The notes: a model not told the origin generated them from the sequence alone. Positions 1 through 11,119 are shown, counted from the first letter of the stretch. The stretch: DNA of 64,000 nt from Flectonema sp. DT1601 (GCA_964019425.1 OZ025825.1:441001-505000), one strand, 5' to 3'. Made by a program: numbers and translations.

Positions 1-857
1 TCGATGGGTTACTTGGTGATGATAATCCAAACTCTTCAATTGACAGCATCGATAATTCTAATTCGAGTATTGAATTTAATCAATTCAGTACGATGCTTCA
101 AAATCCAGACATACCAAAACCGAGTGGTGGTCGTCTTCAACTTGGATACGACTATCAAACTCTACTCGCTAAAGAAATGCGTGAAAAGGGTCTTCCAATC
201 CCACGTGTACGAAGACCAACAGATATTCTAACCAGAACTAATACTGTCGGAGCGCAACATCGTCGCAGTTGGGTGAGACGAGCTTCACAAATGGACGGTG
301 CAAGAAGGATGAGTAAAGCAGTTGTAGAAAAACAACGATACTACACCGAACTTAAGGCGAAGGGAATCTCTCCGATGCTGTACGGAGTTGAGGATGATAC
401 TCCCAATGTGACTTCAGTCGATGGCGGCAAGAAATCAGACATATCACCTAACAACCGCACTGGTGACAATGATGGTGAAATCAGTCAAGTTGAGGGAAGC
501 ACTCGGAAAAAGAGAAAAACTCAAATGCCTAAGGCACCTAAAAGCAGCCCACAGACTATACTCGGAGTGGGTACGAGAGTTATTGGTAGAAGTGGTTTGT
601 TTGTTGATGATCCTCCGAAGTTATATCCTCAACACTTAGCTGCGACAAACATTCCAATTCTTCCTCCTATTCGATGTGTTTCTCCCCTTCACAGTACTCG
701 TCGACCAATGACAAAACACTCTGAGAATATTATCCTTGCTTCTATCGAAAAGAGAATTGCTGATCATTCAAAGAAGAAGCTCGGAGCGAAATATCACACC
801 GTGCAATCCAGAGTAAATATTTCTGGGTCTCCAATGTCAACACAACAGTTGGAGTAG
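1..857 (+). CDS. 3' part of an unrecognised host gene
   Basis: The frame is open from the first bases of the window (codons from position 3) to a TAG at 855-857, so the gene starts upstream and only its last ~284 codons are seen. The ATG at 93 lies inside the open frame and need not be the start. The protein begins with an acidic, Ser/Asn-rich stretch, then a basic middle (many Arg/Lys, including a KKRK run near codon 190 of the visible part). It has no transmembrane segment and no domain I recognise. It is mostly polar and looks partly disordered. Codon use resembles the neighbouring host genes, not the LINEs. Function unknown; a regulatory or cytoskeletal protein is possible but unsupported. 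Confidence 0.7.
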   Translation, partial: DGLLGDDNPNSSIDSIDNSNSSIEFNQFSTMLQNPDIPKPSGGRLQLGYDYQTLLAKEMREKGLPIPRVRRPTDILTRTNTVGAQHRRSWVRRASQMDGARRMSKAVVEKQRYYTELKAKGISPMLYGVEDDTPNVTSVDGGKKSDISPNNRTGDNDGEISQVEGSTRKKRKTQMPKAPKSSPQTILGVGTRVIGRSGLFVDDPPKLYPQHLAATNIPILPPIRCVSPLHSTRRPMTKHSENIILASIEKRIADHSKKKLGAKYHTVQSRVNISGSPMSTQQLE

Positions 858-1457
858 ACTTTGAGTCGGATGAGTTGTCAGATATTTGTATTACTACCTT
901 GTGGTTCCCTATCTTCACTATTGACATTAAGAGATTGTTGATTATTCTCTTTCGGTTGTAAACTAAAAAAAAATGTTTCATCAACTTGCTCTGATTACGT
1001 CCCTGTAATACTGCCCCTCGTTGCCACCGCCAGAACTGAAATCTCTTTTTCAAGAGATATTCATCCCTTTTCATTCTTAATTTGCCCAAAAGCCTAACAA
1101 TAGACTTGTTGAAGCTCAGGTCAGGTAGTTGACTTGAGGTTAATCTTCTTAGCTCTATTTATTTACATATTTTTTCTTTTATTACCCCTGCTGCTGCTGC
1201 TGCGTCCGCATTCACTCTTTCGAGTCGAATAACTTGTGGTGAAGATATTTCATTGGCTTTGATGATTTTTGTTAACTTTTAAACATATTTATTTTCTCTT
1301 ACTAGTGGGACGTTCACATTGGGTGTTGGTAGGCAGGGTCACTCTCCGTCTTGTACCACGGGACTGGTTATTGGAGATCTTATGAGGATGGAATACCGAC
1401 TGATCAATGTCAGTTTTATTTTTTTTTAAATATTATTTCCCAGTCAGGTCTGACGAG
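858..1457. other. intergenic / possible 5' UTR intron
   Basis: No convincing coding frame. It contains a short CTG run near 1188-1202 and T-rich tracts. A pyrimidine-rich stretch ending in cccag at about 1443 looks like a 3' splice site just before the next gene's ATG, so part of this stretch may be an intron in that gene's 5' UTR. Confidence 0.4.
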
Positions 1458-3152
1458 ATGCCACCAACAGGGAGGGTGAGTAAGTTGGGGAGATTCTCGC
1501 ATCTAAGATCCGAGGGAGGTGAGTTCAGGAGAACAACAAGCCGAGGACCAGAGCTAAATGGAAGGAGTCGCAGCTACGGAGCGAGAAGAGAAGGCGCGAC
1601 GGTTTCCCCGAAGGAGCAGATCAGGAGGGTGAGGGATGAACCCGAGAGAGTGACGCGAATCTTTGGGAGATCGCAGTCTCAAAAAAACAAACCCACAGTT
1701 GCAATGAACACCACTACCACTACAACCACCAGCTACTCGGAACGGAAATCAGTTCGCTCTCCGTCTCCGTTGAAGCGTCGCGTGCGACCAGTCGCTCCTG
1801 AGACGGTTACACCCGAAGATGTTATTGAGAAGACTAAACATATCACTATCGATCAGCTTTGGGTTCCTATTACTATGCAATCAGGTCGTATGACTGTCAC
1901 TAACTCATCTGATGAGTTTTGCAACTCCTGCAGCGCTGCTATTCTGTGCAGCTGGTGCTCACCTCTCTGGGTCTTTAAATCTCAGAAACAAATTCTACAA
2001 CAGCGGAAGTCTGCGATTAACTCAGCAAGAGAAGCGAGAACACTTCTACTCGAACACAAAGCAAGACGGAAAAGTAAATCATCAGCTAAGATAAATATTG
2101 ACAACAAACCAACCTCTAAGTATGATGACGAGGGGTACGTCGTTGATGAGCTCTACGGCACTATTGTAAAGCAATCCGCTCTCATCGAAGAGTTGACTTC
2201 TGACTTGGAAGAAACGAAGGAAAAGACAAATTCCCTGCAACGTTGCGGAGAGGGATTCACTGCTACCATATCAGACCTTAAAAAGGAACTTCAGAAGTAC
2301 AAAAATGATTGTGACCGGCTAAGAGCCAGCATACATCAAGTTCAATACCGACATCAGGAACAGTTAAGCACTCTTGGAAACCAATCTGTTCGATCGACTC
2401 CACAAAGGGGGATGAGCTCACCCTTAGTAACACCTCTTAGGGCAAATATGTCTCAGATCTCCTCAACAGTAACACCAACATCAGTAAATTATACATCCTT
2501 GTCACCCACAAGGGGGAGACTACAACCTTGTCACGTAGCAATAGAACAGTGTGAACATTTAACTAAAGAGTTGACGTCAGAATGTGTCTGCTCGACTTAT
2601 GCAACTGCGGATGTCGTGAATGCTTTTCAGATCGCAAAGCGAAATGCGTTGAAATTAGAAACTCGACTCGAAGATTCACTCAGAGATAAGAAGACTCTTG
2701 AACTCTGGAATAGTGAACTGGTAGCACAGACATCAAGGGTTTCTCAGAGGCGACATCGATCAGCGTCGCCAACTCCAACAGTTTCAGAATTTCAGGAAAG
2801 ACTCAAACATGTGAAGGACAAAGCTGATTTTGAAACTGTAAAAGTCAGAGCTGGTTGCGCTTATCAGGTGGTTTCCAGCAAAGCGACTGAAGTTGGAGTG
2901 ACTCATTCAGAGCTGTTAAATTATTTTATAGACGAGGATTCTGAGACATCAATACTCCTCCACCAACTAGAACCTCAAAGTGATGGTTACATTCCTAAAG
3001 ATGAATGGGTCTCATGGTTCGCAGCGATGCATAATATAGGTCAGTCAATTGATCATATCCTTGATTGGTTGATCACTCGGATTCGTCGAATGGAACATCA
3101 ACAAATAAATGAAATAATATCTTCTGAAGCATCCTTTCAGTCAAATGACTAA
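1458..3152 (+). CDS. coiled-coil protein with a C-terminal EF-hand-like loop
   Basis: A single open frame of 564 codons from the ATG at 1458. The frame also extends up to an ATG at 1407, but that one lies in the T-rich stretch before a likely 3' splice site (~1443), so 1458 is preferred. The N-terminal ~130 residues are Arg/Ser-rich with a Thr run. Residues roughly 180-310 are charged and predicted to form coiled coils (ELTSDLEETKEKT and following heptads), and a second helical stretch lies near 390-460. Near the C terminus EPQSDGYIPKDEW fits a single, degenerate EF-hand loop (D-G-x-I...E, first ligand Glu rather than Asp). There is no signal peptide. The shape resembles cytoskeletal or centrosomal proteins, but this is only an inference. 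No homologue recognised. Confidence 0.7.
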   Translation: MPPTGRVSKLGRFSHLRSEGGEFRRTTSRGPELNGRSRSYGARREGATVSPKEQIRRVRDEPERVTRIFGRSQSQKNKPTVAMNTTTTTTTSYSERKSVRSPSPLKRRVRPVAPETVTPEDVIEKTKHITIDQLWVPITMQSGRMTVTNSSDEFCNSCSAAILCSWCSPLWVFKSQKQILQQRKSAINSAREARTLLLEHKARRKSKSSAKINIDNKPTSKYDDEGYVVDELYGTIVKQSALIEELTSDLEETKEKTNSLQRCGEGFTATISDLKKELQKYKNDCDRLRASIHQVQYRHQEQLSTLGNQSVRSTPQRGMSSPLVTPLRANMSQISSTVTPTSVNYTSLSPTRGRLQPCHVAIEQCEHLTKELTSECVCSTYATADVVNAFQIAKRNALKLETRLEDSLRDKKTLELWNSELVAQTSRVSQRRHRSASPTPTVSEFQERLKHVKDKADFETVKVRAGCAYQVVSSKATEVGVTHSELLNYFIDEDSETSILLHQLEPQSDGYIPKDEWVSWFAAMHNIGQSIDHILDWLITRIRRMEHQQINEIISSEASFQSND

Positions 3153-3545
3153 TGCGGTCTCATCGTTGGGGATTGACAACTCTTTTTCGGTTCTTGACAT
3201 TGCAAAAAAGGACCCCTACAGACCACTATTTTGATAGTGAGAAATCACCTGATGTATTTTCCATAAAAGTAAATACGGTTGGTGAACATGTTTTAAAAAA
3301 AAAAAAAAAAAATACCGATTCGAAAAAAAAAAAAAAAAAACTGCCAGTTGTGCCCTTTAGATTACCTTTCCCATATCCCCCTCCAGTTTTCTTCTTTTGC
3401 CAACTGTCTCCGAAAAAAAAAAAAATGTATGTTTTGTATTATTGAGGATAATATTATATTATTATTCCTCCTTTGTCATTATCGACTACTTATTTTTAAA
3501 TTAATTTATTTTATTTCTCAGGGAGGGATCCCGTAACACTACGAC
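3153..3545. other. A/T-rich spacer and 5' leader of the phosphatase gene
   Basis: Holds three long A runs (about 3295-3312, 3325-3340, 3413-3425) and no credible coding frame. A pyrimidine-rich stretch ending in tctcag at ~3522 followed by the leader suggests a 3' splice site in the phosphatase 5' UTR. An in-frame TAA at 3534 confirms that the phosphatase starts at 3546. Confidence 0.5.
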
Positions 3546-4560
3546 ATGGATCTCGATAAGTGGATAGAGCAAATACAGAGATGCGAATATCTTTGTGAAG
3601 ATGATATGAAAAAATTGTGTCGTTTTGTAATTGAAATCCTAATTGAGGAATCGAATACAGTTAGAGTTCAATCTCCAGTAACAATCTGTGGAGATATTCA
3701 CGGTCAGTTTCATGATCTACTTCAACTGTTTGAGACTGGTGGAGAAGTTCCAACAACGTCTTACATTTTTATGGGAGACTTCGTTGACAGAGGACACAAC
3801 TCATTGGAGACTCTGACTTTGTTATTACTTCTAAAGTCTCGATGGCCTAAACACATGACACTTTTACGTGGCAATCATGAAACCCGTCAAGTCACTACCG
3901 TTTATGGTTTCTGGGATGAATGCATTAGAAAGTACGGAAACCCATCAGTCTGGAGGTGTTGTACTGAAGTATTTGATTGCATGACAGTCAGTGCTTTAGT
4001 TGATAATAAAACACTTTGTGTTCATGGAGGGTTATCTCCTCATATTCAAGTAATCGATCAAATACTTACAATTTCTCGAAAACAAGAAATTCCAAACGAA
4101 GGTGAGTTCTGTGACATTGTCTGGAGTGACCCAACTGATGAAGTAGAATTCTGGTCAGTCTCTCCTCGAGGAGCTGGTTGGCTGTTTGGAGCCTTAGCAA
4201 CTAAGAGATTCCTTCACACTAATAATTTAGATCTCGTAAGCAGAGCTCATCAACTTGTTCAACAAGGACACAAATATCAATTCGATGAATCGGTCGTAAC
4301 AGTTTGGTCAGCTCCTAACTACTGCTACCGCTGTGGTAACGAAGCGACCATTCTAACCATACATGAAGATGTATGTTGTTATTTAATCTTTTTATTTTTT
4401 TATCCTCAAAGACATTACTATCACTATTCTGTGTGTCTTAAAAAAACAAAACAAAACAAAACAAAACAAACATAAACAGCAATCCCGTTCCTTCAAAACC
4501 TTCACCGAGACAAAGCCGCAATGTGCTCCAAATGCACAGGCACCTGTTTATTTTTTGTAA
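3546..4560 (+). CDS. PPP6C: PP6-type serine/threonine protein phosphatase, catalytic subunit (two exons)
   Basis: Exons 3546-4370 and 4480-4560 join in phase 0 to give 301 residues, the usual length for PP2A/PP4/PP6 catalytic subunits. All metal-binding and catalytic signatures are present in order: GDIHGQ, GDFVDRG, RGNHE, the His of VHGGLSP and the His of RAHQLV. The start MDLDKW and the segment RGAGWLFG favour PP6 (Sit4-like) over PP4. The second exon was found by joining a GTATGT donor to an aaacag acceptor. It supplies a tail ending in PVYFL, matching the conserved C-terminal TPYFL-type motif that is methylated and bound by regulatory subunits in this family. Without splicing the frame runs into intron sequence. 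The enzyme dephosphorylates Ser/Thr residues in cytosol and nucleus. An in-frame stop upstream fixes the start. Apparently intact and functional. Confidence 0.92.
4371..4479 (+). other. intron in the PP6-type gene
   Basis: 109 nt, GTATGT at the 5' end and a caaacataaacag 3' end, phase 0. It is T-rich and then carries a run of aaaac repeats. Inferred because removal joins the conserved GNEATI...HED segment to a C-terminal exon ending in YFL. Confidence 0.85.
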
Positions 4561-5463
4561 ATCTTTCTCAGCAAAGAATGGTTTCGAGAATATAAATCGA
4601 TGGCTTAAGAGAAACTTGTATGGCTACACAGTTTGTGGACAGCCATCAACAACACACCTGTGGCCCAGACCAGCAGCAGTGTTGGGCAAAACTGTACCAC
4701 TGCAGTGCAGTGGTGAGGGATTTTGCCTCTGTTCGGGTTTCCCTTTTCTTTTTTTACTTTAATTTTTGCGTGAATCGAAACAATAATAATAATAAAAAAA
4801 AGCCCAACAGTAAAAAAATATTGAAGAACAAGAGGAACGAAGGATGAAAAAAAAGAAAAAAAAAAAAAAGAGAACGAAAGAAGAAAACAAAAGACTGCAG
4901 CCAGTGTCCCATCCGTTTTGTTATTTTATATCAGGTGGGAAATGATGTGCTAACGCTGATAGAGAAAAAAGATAAGTCGTTTTTCTTTTTTTTTATTATA
5001 AACCTGACTGCAGCACATACCTGTATACACAACCCTATTTATTCATTTCTCTTGTCTTGTGTAGCTACAGAAGAGCCCTCTAACCAATACTGCTAACCCT
5101 ATATTCTTTTTTTTTTTTTTGTTTTTTTTTGTGTTCAGTCCAAAATTAAAAAAAAAAAAAAAAAAAATGATGTGAAAAGATCAAGCCAAGAGAGGATCAG
5201 TTTTGAAATTTTTTTTTTAGTAGCAAAAAAAATTTGTCATATTATTGCAATTTGAGTGATTAAAAAAAAAAAATGAAAAAAAAAAAAAAAAAGTAAATTG
5301 GAAAAAAAATAGTAGTAATCGGGAATTACCCAACCATCCGAGAGGAGGAAAAAAAAAAAAAAGTGATGAAAGAAAAGAACAGATTACGGTATGGAAAGTC
5401 ACTCATCCCCCTTTGTCCCTTTCCCTTTGAGGTAGTTTTGCCCAATTAGTCGCTGCTATCTGT
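4561..5463. other. 3' UTR and A/T-rich intergenic stretch
   Basis: Follows the phosphatase stop. A stretch at 4600-4735 has higher GC and an open frame of ~40 codons (Gln- and Cys-containing), which I cannot assign. From 4780 to 5400 the sequence is a series of A and T homopolymers. A likely acceptor (acaaacaaaag, ~5500) precedes the next coding exon, so an upstream exon of the next gene may lie here unseen. Confidence 0.4.
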
Positions 5464-5466
5464 GTG

Positions 5467-7739
5467 ATGTGTTTTTTGTTAAAAAACAAAACAAACAAAA
5501 GACGAGCTGAGGAATTGAGAGTAAAGACCCATCCATATCAATACAACCCACGTGATTACTTAATTCCCATTCAAGACAGTCCTCAAATGATGGATCCTCC
5601 TCCCACTCCAGATATCAGAGTCTATGATTTTGAAGTAACGACAAATGCCGCCAGGTCTCAAAGCAGAGCATCTAACCAAACATATGACTCTACAGCAGCA
5701 GCAGCAGGACTTCGTGACGCCTGGAGTAGAACATCATCAAGATCTCTGTCAACTATAAGACCTGATTTAGAAGATTCAAAAAAGATATCAGTTATAGATG
5801 AGATCAACTCAATGCAAGATGATCTCTTTGAGAAGAAAAAAACAAAACTTCGATGCATCGTTCAAGACTTTCAAAGTATGGTCAGGAGATGTGGAATTCC
5901 AAGAAAGACAGAACACTTAATAATGACACCTAAGAAGATTGCAAACACTCTCACAACCCAGCGTATGAGAGGAATGGAGCAATGGGTTGCTAGAGCAGTC
6001 ATCGAATTGATCTGCAATGAGACGGATGTGAAAATCTCTTACTTCGAATGTCTGGAAGCTTTGGCACACAAAAGCTTACTAATCCGACACCTGTTCTCTG
6101 AAACACTTTCACAGACTTGTAAAAAGCTTCCCATCGACACCCAAACATCTCGAAACAACGTCTTTGACATGTTACAACGTTGGGAACTTTGTTCAACCTT
6201 TTCCAGCGAATCGATTGCAATGGTTCTTCAGCAGTATCAAAAAAACTGTTCTTTGACTCCAATTAAATCCGTCGTCGCACCTGCACTTGTTACATTGCAG
6301 CCTCCTACACGTCGTAAAATAGTTGAAAAACCGATTGAGAAGGTTAAAAAGTCACCGACCCTGCTACTGCCATCAGCCAGACCAGAACGAGTCTTAAATC
6401 CGAGAGAGCAACTGTTGAGCAAAAAGGAACTCAGACAACATCAGAGAAGGAGTGATAGAGACAGGGCTGAGTTCAAACGGAAGATGGAAATTGAAAGTGA
6501 ACGGGAGTTTGAAAAGAGAAAACGGATGCAAATCGAAGAGGAGATAGAGGCGACTCACCGAAAGCAAAATACCCCAACACATCTACTAAAGTACGATGGT
6601 GATGATGATGACTTTGATACCCTCATTGGAGACTCGATGAGTTTAATACTTGGACAGGATCAACAAGAGAAGTCTCAAATAGCTCAAGAGATATTATCAG
6701 GCAAGCCTCGTACACCTCAGTCGGTATCATCAAAGCATTCGGAAGAAGAATTCTCTCCTATTCAAATTGCTGCGATCCTTCACAAAACACACAGTGATTG
6801 TGAGAGTGATGAAGAAGACGACAGAGTCATAATGTACAGCAGTGGTACTAAAGTTTATTCTGACCCTCCGAGAACACCAATAGCACCAAAAGAATTATTT
6901 GATAATATCACTAGTGACGTTGATGTCATCAGTGCGGCCAATGATGAGGAGGTTCCTCAAACACCTCAACTGAGTAGTCAATTTAGTTTACTCGAAAAAT
7001 TACTTCCGGCTGATTCACAAGTAGGGAGTGGATCACAATATGAACATTCACTTCTTCCGGATTGCTCTGACTTAGATGCTTACTCACAGGGAACTTCTGC
7101 ATTGACTGGTAACACTAATGTAACTGGTGATCTAACAAAGGGTGCCTTCTTAGGAGCAACTGACAGGTCTAGAAACCTCACTGTTAAGAATGTTATAATG
7201 CACCATGCTGTGGAGCGGAAGATAGAACGACAGCGAAAATCAATTGTCGAACTTACCAAGCAAACCTACAACCACAGAAGGTTTGAAGAGGGAGACTATT
7301 TGGGAGCTGTCTATGGTGCTACTAAAAGAACGGAAGTCGATCTGACTGCACAGAAGAGTGAAGTAGATGTTCAGCAAGCCAACCTGCGTAGTAAGATGGA
7401 GAATGAAAAAATCAAACAGGCAATCACGGCTGCTATCACTGTTCACAAAGATGAGATGCACAAAAAAGGAATACCTCAAACCCCACCATTCGTACCAGAA
7501 ACTAAACAGTCGGGTCCACCTTCTCCTGTTTCTATACTTCCAACTGCGACGGTTACTAAAAGTACTCCTGGAAATCTTGTGCAGAAGTCGTGTGTGCTGT
7601 GTGGGAAGGGTTACAAATCTGTATGTCGATTTTTCATTTCTTTTCCTCCAGTTCTGACAATTGAGATGCACATCAAACAAACAATCAGGCGACTGGATCA
7701 TCAATTAAGTGTCCAAACTGTAGAAAGGCAGGGCTGTAG
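5467..7739 (+). CDS. large unrecognised protein with a C-terminal CxxC...CxxC zinc ribbon (last intron inferred)
   Basis: Exon 5467-7620 joined to 7689-7739. The first exon encodes ~718 residues: a Pro/Ser-rich N terminus, a helical region near residues 110-260, a strongly charged coiled-coil stretch (RRSDRDRAEFKRKM and following, about 315-380), then acidic and Ser/Thr-Pro-rich segments with repeated TPQ/TPP sites that look like phosphorylation sites. The first exon ends in CVLCGKGYKS. Removing a GTATGT...CAG intron (7621-7688) brings in a short exon encoding IKCPNCRKAGL and a TAG stop, so two CxxC pairs form a zinc ribbon. Read unspliced, the frame continues to 7767 but loses the second pair. 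The true start is uncertain: the bases around 5467-5502 look like an intron end, so the gene may begin in an upstream exon. Function unknown. Confidence 0.65.
7621..7688 (+). other. short intron (inferred) in the zinc-ribbon gene
   Basis: 68 nt, starting GTATGT and ending caatcag, with TTCTGAC as a good branch-point candidate about 30 nt before the acceptor. Phase 0. Support comes from the Cys pair created by splicing and from the shared GTATGT donor with the phosphatase intron. Confidence 0.65.
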
Positions 7740-9343
7740 CTGTAGTGTTGTTGTATGGCGTTCTTAGTACGAATCTCATACCACAAACTTGTTTATTAAA
7801 ACAAAGCGTCGATTATATCCTAGCCCAATAAAATTTGTTTGTATCGTTTCGTTCGAATTTGTTTTGTTATTTTGGAATAGGATGGTTGTTCGATGAGTAT
7901 TCATTTCTTTTTTTTTTTATTTCTGAATTCAAGTCTGCAGGTACTGCAAAACAACAGAAGTTCATTCAGAGTTTTTTTTTTTTCTTCTTTGAAATCTCGT
8001 CTTCCGTAATCTTCTCTCAAAAGGTTGGGTACTCGCTCAACACATTATTTCTTTATTCATATCGGACGGCTAAGTTAGGTCAATTTGGTATCAGCCTGAT
8101 GATGTCTCCAAATCTTTTTTTTTCTTTTTTTTTTTTCGAATTGAACAGCAAAATAGTTTTCTTTTTCCTGTCAGTGAGCTATTCACTACTTTTGTTAATA
8201 ATATTTCTGATTTGTTGACGTTTCTCCTCTTTTTTTTTTTAAACAGGATTTCAATAAGAAGTAGGAAACGACCATAGCAGATGCTTAAGATTTGTCTTCT
8301 CACAATGTGAACACATTGTAACAACAACAACTCGAAGAATGATAATTATGTTTTTATATGAGGACATGTCAAAAGTCTGGTACCGTTTTGCTCAACGGTA
8401 AACTGCGGGCATGTACAACTCAATCGAGACCCAACCCCGTCTGAAACATGCCCCAAAAAATTCAATTCCGGGTGTGGGATCTCACTTTACTCGTAATCTT
8501 TGTAAAAAAAAAAACTTTGCATTTTTTGCTTGTGGCTTACACAGAACTTGCTTGTGGCTACAAGGAAATCCAAACATAACTCTTGTTCTACTTCTTTTGT
8601 GTTTCCTTTGGACGTTTCACATTCTGATCGCAAGATCTCTGAGTGGAACTCTCAGAAGAGCTACTGTCAGGCAATTCCTGCTATCGTGATCGGACCCACA
8701 TGTCCTGCAGGTCTGTTTCTTTCTTTTCTTAATTATTATGGGGGCTGTTTGTCCCCATGTTTCACTTGGTGACTGGCAATTTTTTATTATTCTCATAGTC
8801 TTTCTTGAGTTTTCAAAGCCAAAACAACTGAGGTACTGTGCATCCCCAATAGCTGTTTTCTCATCCTTTGTTACGGGTTAAGATTAGAGGAAAAATCTTC
8901 GGAGAGTGCTCTAAGGTGTGTTCAGATTTTGTGCTGCTGAGTTCGTACTGTTCCATAGCATCTGACGAGGTAGCTATAAATAGTTTACTGTTTGTCTCCT
9001 TGCGATGGGTTGAAATACTGGTGATGGCAGGGATGCTGGCGAACAACTAGTGACTGCGCTGTGAAAAAAAGAAACTCCGACGTTGTATTACCACGTTTAA
9101 ATTAGGTGGCTTTCCCTGGATTCTTTGAAATTGTGTTCAAGCGAAGTCCAGCACCTTCTAAACTAAATGTTTCTGTCCCTGTGCTATGACCTCCTTTCCA
9201 AAATAGCATACATGAACAAGTCAACTGAAATACACACATTTTTGTTTTGTGAGTTCTTCCCTTCTTTTTTTTGTAGACATTCCTAAGTTACGCTTGTTTA
9301 AGTCAGTCTCAGGGCTAGCGAATGAAGCCTTCTCGATGCCAAG
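7740..9343. other. T-rich region with possible exons of an unresolved gene
   Basis: 7760-8350 is rich in T runs with no credible gene. At 8550-8709 a frame following a cacag acceptor encodes about 53 residues of ordinary composition (NLLVATRKSKHNS...) and ends at GCAG/GT. At 8883-9050 another open frame of ~55 residues with mixed hydrophobic content ends in TAG. They could be exons of one gene, but I could not make the phases fit. 9051-9343 shows nothing clear. Confidence 0.3.
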
Positions 9344-9880
9344 ATGACCAAAATGCCTCTTCGAGGCATCCTGACAGACAGCTGTGCGAGTTACTCTGTC
9401 TGTGTTGATTCAGTTTCAGAACACGAATTGATAGTTCCTTTGATAATAAACAGACAGGAATCTGATATTACGTCAACCATCGAGTCCTTAACAAACGGTG
9501 TCCTTCTTAATGTTATTCCCGTTATTGTCGAAGAGAGTGAGAAAGCTTTGTGTGTATTGTTCACAACTTCTTCCGTTCCTGTACCTGTTAACTTTATTTA
9601 CCCAACACAGGTACCATCCAGAAAATGCCACAGAAAGAGAAGAGCCAAAGAGATGGGGACAGCAGAAGCAGAGGTGAACCGTGCGAAGCTTGATAGTGAT
9701 GAGAAGCGGGGTTTCCAATCAGTATTCAAGATGTTGATGATTCCATTTAATTTACTGTACTCAGTATTGAGTCCCAGAGATAAATCCCGTTCCCACGTCG
9801 ACACAGATCGCCCCGTTCAGGTTCCCGTTCCAGGAGAGGGCGCCGAGACCGCTCAAATTCGTGTTCCAGAGACAGAATAA
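9344..9880 (+). CDS. open frame, possibly first exon(s) of an RS-domain gene
   Basis: An ATG-started frame of 178 codons with an in-frame TGA just upstream. Residues 1-89 alternate hydrophobic strands and helices (YSVCVDSVS, LLNVIPVIVEESEKALCVLF) in a way compatible with an RRM-like fold, but the RNP motifs are not clear. A possible donor (cacag/gtacca) lies at 9611. The rest of the frame overlaps the RS-rich frame described next, so residues beyond ~89 are probably read in the wrong frame. Real gene status is uncertain. Confidence 0.3.
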   Translation: MTKMPLRGILTDSCASYSVCVDSVSEHELIVPLIINRQESDITSTIESLTNGVLLNVIPVIVEESEKALCVLFTTSSVPVPVNFIYPTQVPSRKCHRKRRAKEMGTAEAEVNRAKLDSDEKRGFQSVFKMLMIPFNLLYSVLSPRDKSRSHVDTDRPVQVPVPGEGAETAQIRVPETE

Positions 9881-10002
9881 GAAGATCGAGAAATCAAAGC
9901 CGTTCAAGAGGAAGGAGAGACAGATCGAGGAGTAGAGGAAGAAGTCCCAAGATTAACATCGCAGTCAAAACTTTTGAGAAAAAAGAACCATTTAGAGCGT
10001 GA
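9784..10002 (+). CDS. RS-rich reading frame (SR-protein-like tail)
   Basis: 72 codons open after a TAA, ending at a TGA (10000-10002). The frame reads RSPRSGSRSRRGRRDRS and further RS/RD/RG repeats, then a short non-repetitive end (KINIAVKTFEKKEPFRA). RS domains of this kind occur in splicing factors of the SR family. There is no start codon, and I could not find splice sites joining it to the frame at 9344. It is either an internal or terminal exon or a decayed gene. The composition is unlikely by chance. Confidence 0.45.
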   Translation: MPFPRRHRSPRSGSRSRRGRRDRSNSCSRDRIRRSRNQSRSRGRRDRSRSRGRSPKINIAVKTFEKKEPFRA

Positions 10003-10623
10003 GGAAAGCATCGAGGCATTCGAGACATACAAGACTGCATTCTTTTCGGACAATCCTGTGGAAAGAAAGGCGTGTGTTTGGATGAAAATGGGAGCAAATC
10101 CGGGCATCCAGGAATCATCGAAGAAGGACTTCGGCAGGGGGGTCATGTTTGTGTTCACAGCACTGACAGATGTCTTCTCTGATACATTGATGCCAACGGG
10201 TAGCGGGCGACCCATCTCGAAGATTCTGTTGCGCAACCTCAATCGGGGAAACGCTGCACTTCCAGATACACATGCAGATCATTAAAGAAACAAGGCTTCT
10301 TTATCAGATCATCCTGTCGTGTGTAGGTCACCCAACGAGTGATGCGAGAAGATTCTGAGGCATACATGAACAGATAATACTACAGAAATGCAAAAAGATG
10401 AACCAGAAAAATCTCAGACTGAGAAACCGGTTGTAAATAATGGAATATCAAAAATGAAGAATGATAGAGATCCTGAATGGGATATCTCGATCAATAAAAA
10501 GGTTTCCTATTTCCATGCACACTAAACCAGCTGAAGGCCTCAACAGCGGTGAGTGTGGTTGGGCCACTATCAATTTTATGGTAATTAGCTTTCCATCACT
10601 GTATTGCACCTGAGAGAGAAAAT
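10003..10623. other. no assigned gene
   Basis: A Cys-containing frame downstream of the RS region (around 10030-10175, with GQSCGKKGVCLDENG) and a 103-codon frame overlap here. Neither resembles a known family. 10290-10600 is AT-rich with no clear signal. Confidence 0.3.
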
Positions 10624-10663
10624 GGGGTTGTGCCAGGCCCAATTTGATTTGACGGGACACCGG
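10624..10663. repeat. 40-bp sequence also present at 52289-52328
   Basis: The 40 bp starting GGGGTTGTGCCAGGCCC and ending GACGGGACACCGG recurs at 52,289-52,328 with a handful of differences. Both copies lie a short distance from traces of the same decayed retroelement (see 11120-11600), so they are probably parts of that element. On the minus strand the sequence can be read as VSR...GLAQP. Confidence 0.5.
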
Positions 10664-11119
10664 CGCTTAAAGATTATTGAGTTTAAAAAGTGTGTTGACG
10701 CGGAGTGTAAATATGGATTCGAAATCTTATAAAAGGGCGGAAAATAGAATTGATTTCACATTGGTAGTGCGGAAAAGTTACATAGTGCTTATTATAAAAG
10801 AAAATGATATGCGTAAGACATTATCATCTTGAAGTCGATAAGATTGCTTCAGTCAGTGCCGTGTAAACGTGCAACTGGATTATTTAAATATTATAGAACG
10901 GGAAACAAAAAGTAGACAATGGCTGATTTGGAGATTCCCTTGAGTATACTAGGAGAATCACCTTTTATATCTGCCATGTCTTTTGTGGTCTGAAAAGAAA
11001 AATAGGATAGGTAAGTTAAATTTTGGTACATGAATTAGAAACTATATGAAACTTGCTATGACGTAGGGGTGGTTACCGAGTAATGGCGGGAAGCCACGCC
11101 GCACCGAGACGAAGCTTAG
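10664..11119. other. AT-rich, nothing recognised
   Basis: No long frame, no RNA signature and no repeat that I can match elsewhere in the window. Confidence 0.4.

Noticed and set aside
4620-4847. 75-codon frame after the phosphatase gene
   Set aside because: Runs into a T/A homopolymer region, no recognisable domain; probably 3' UTR.
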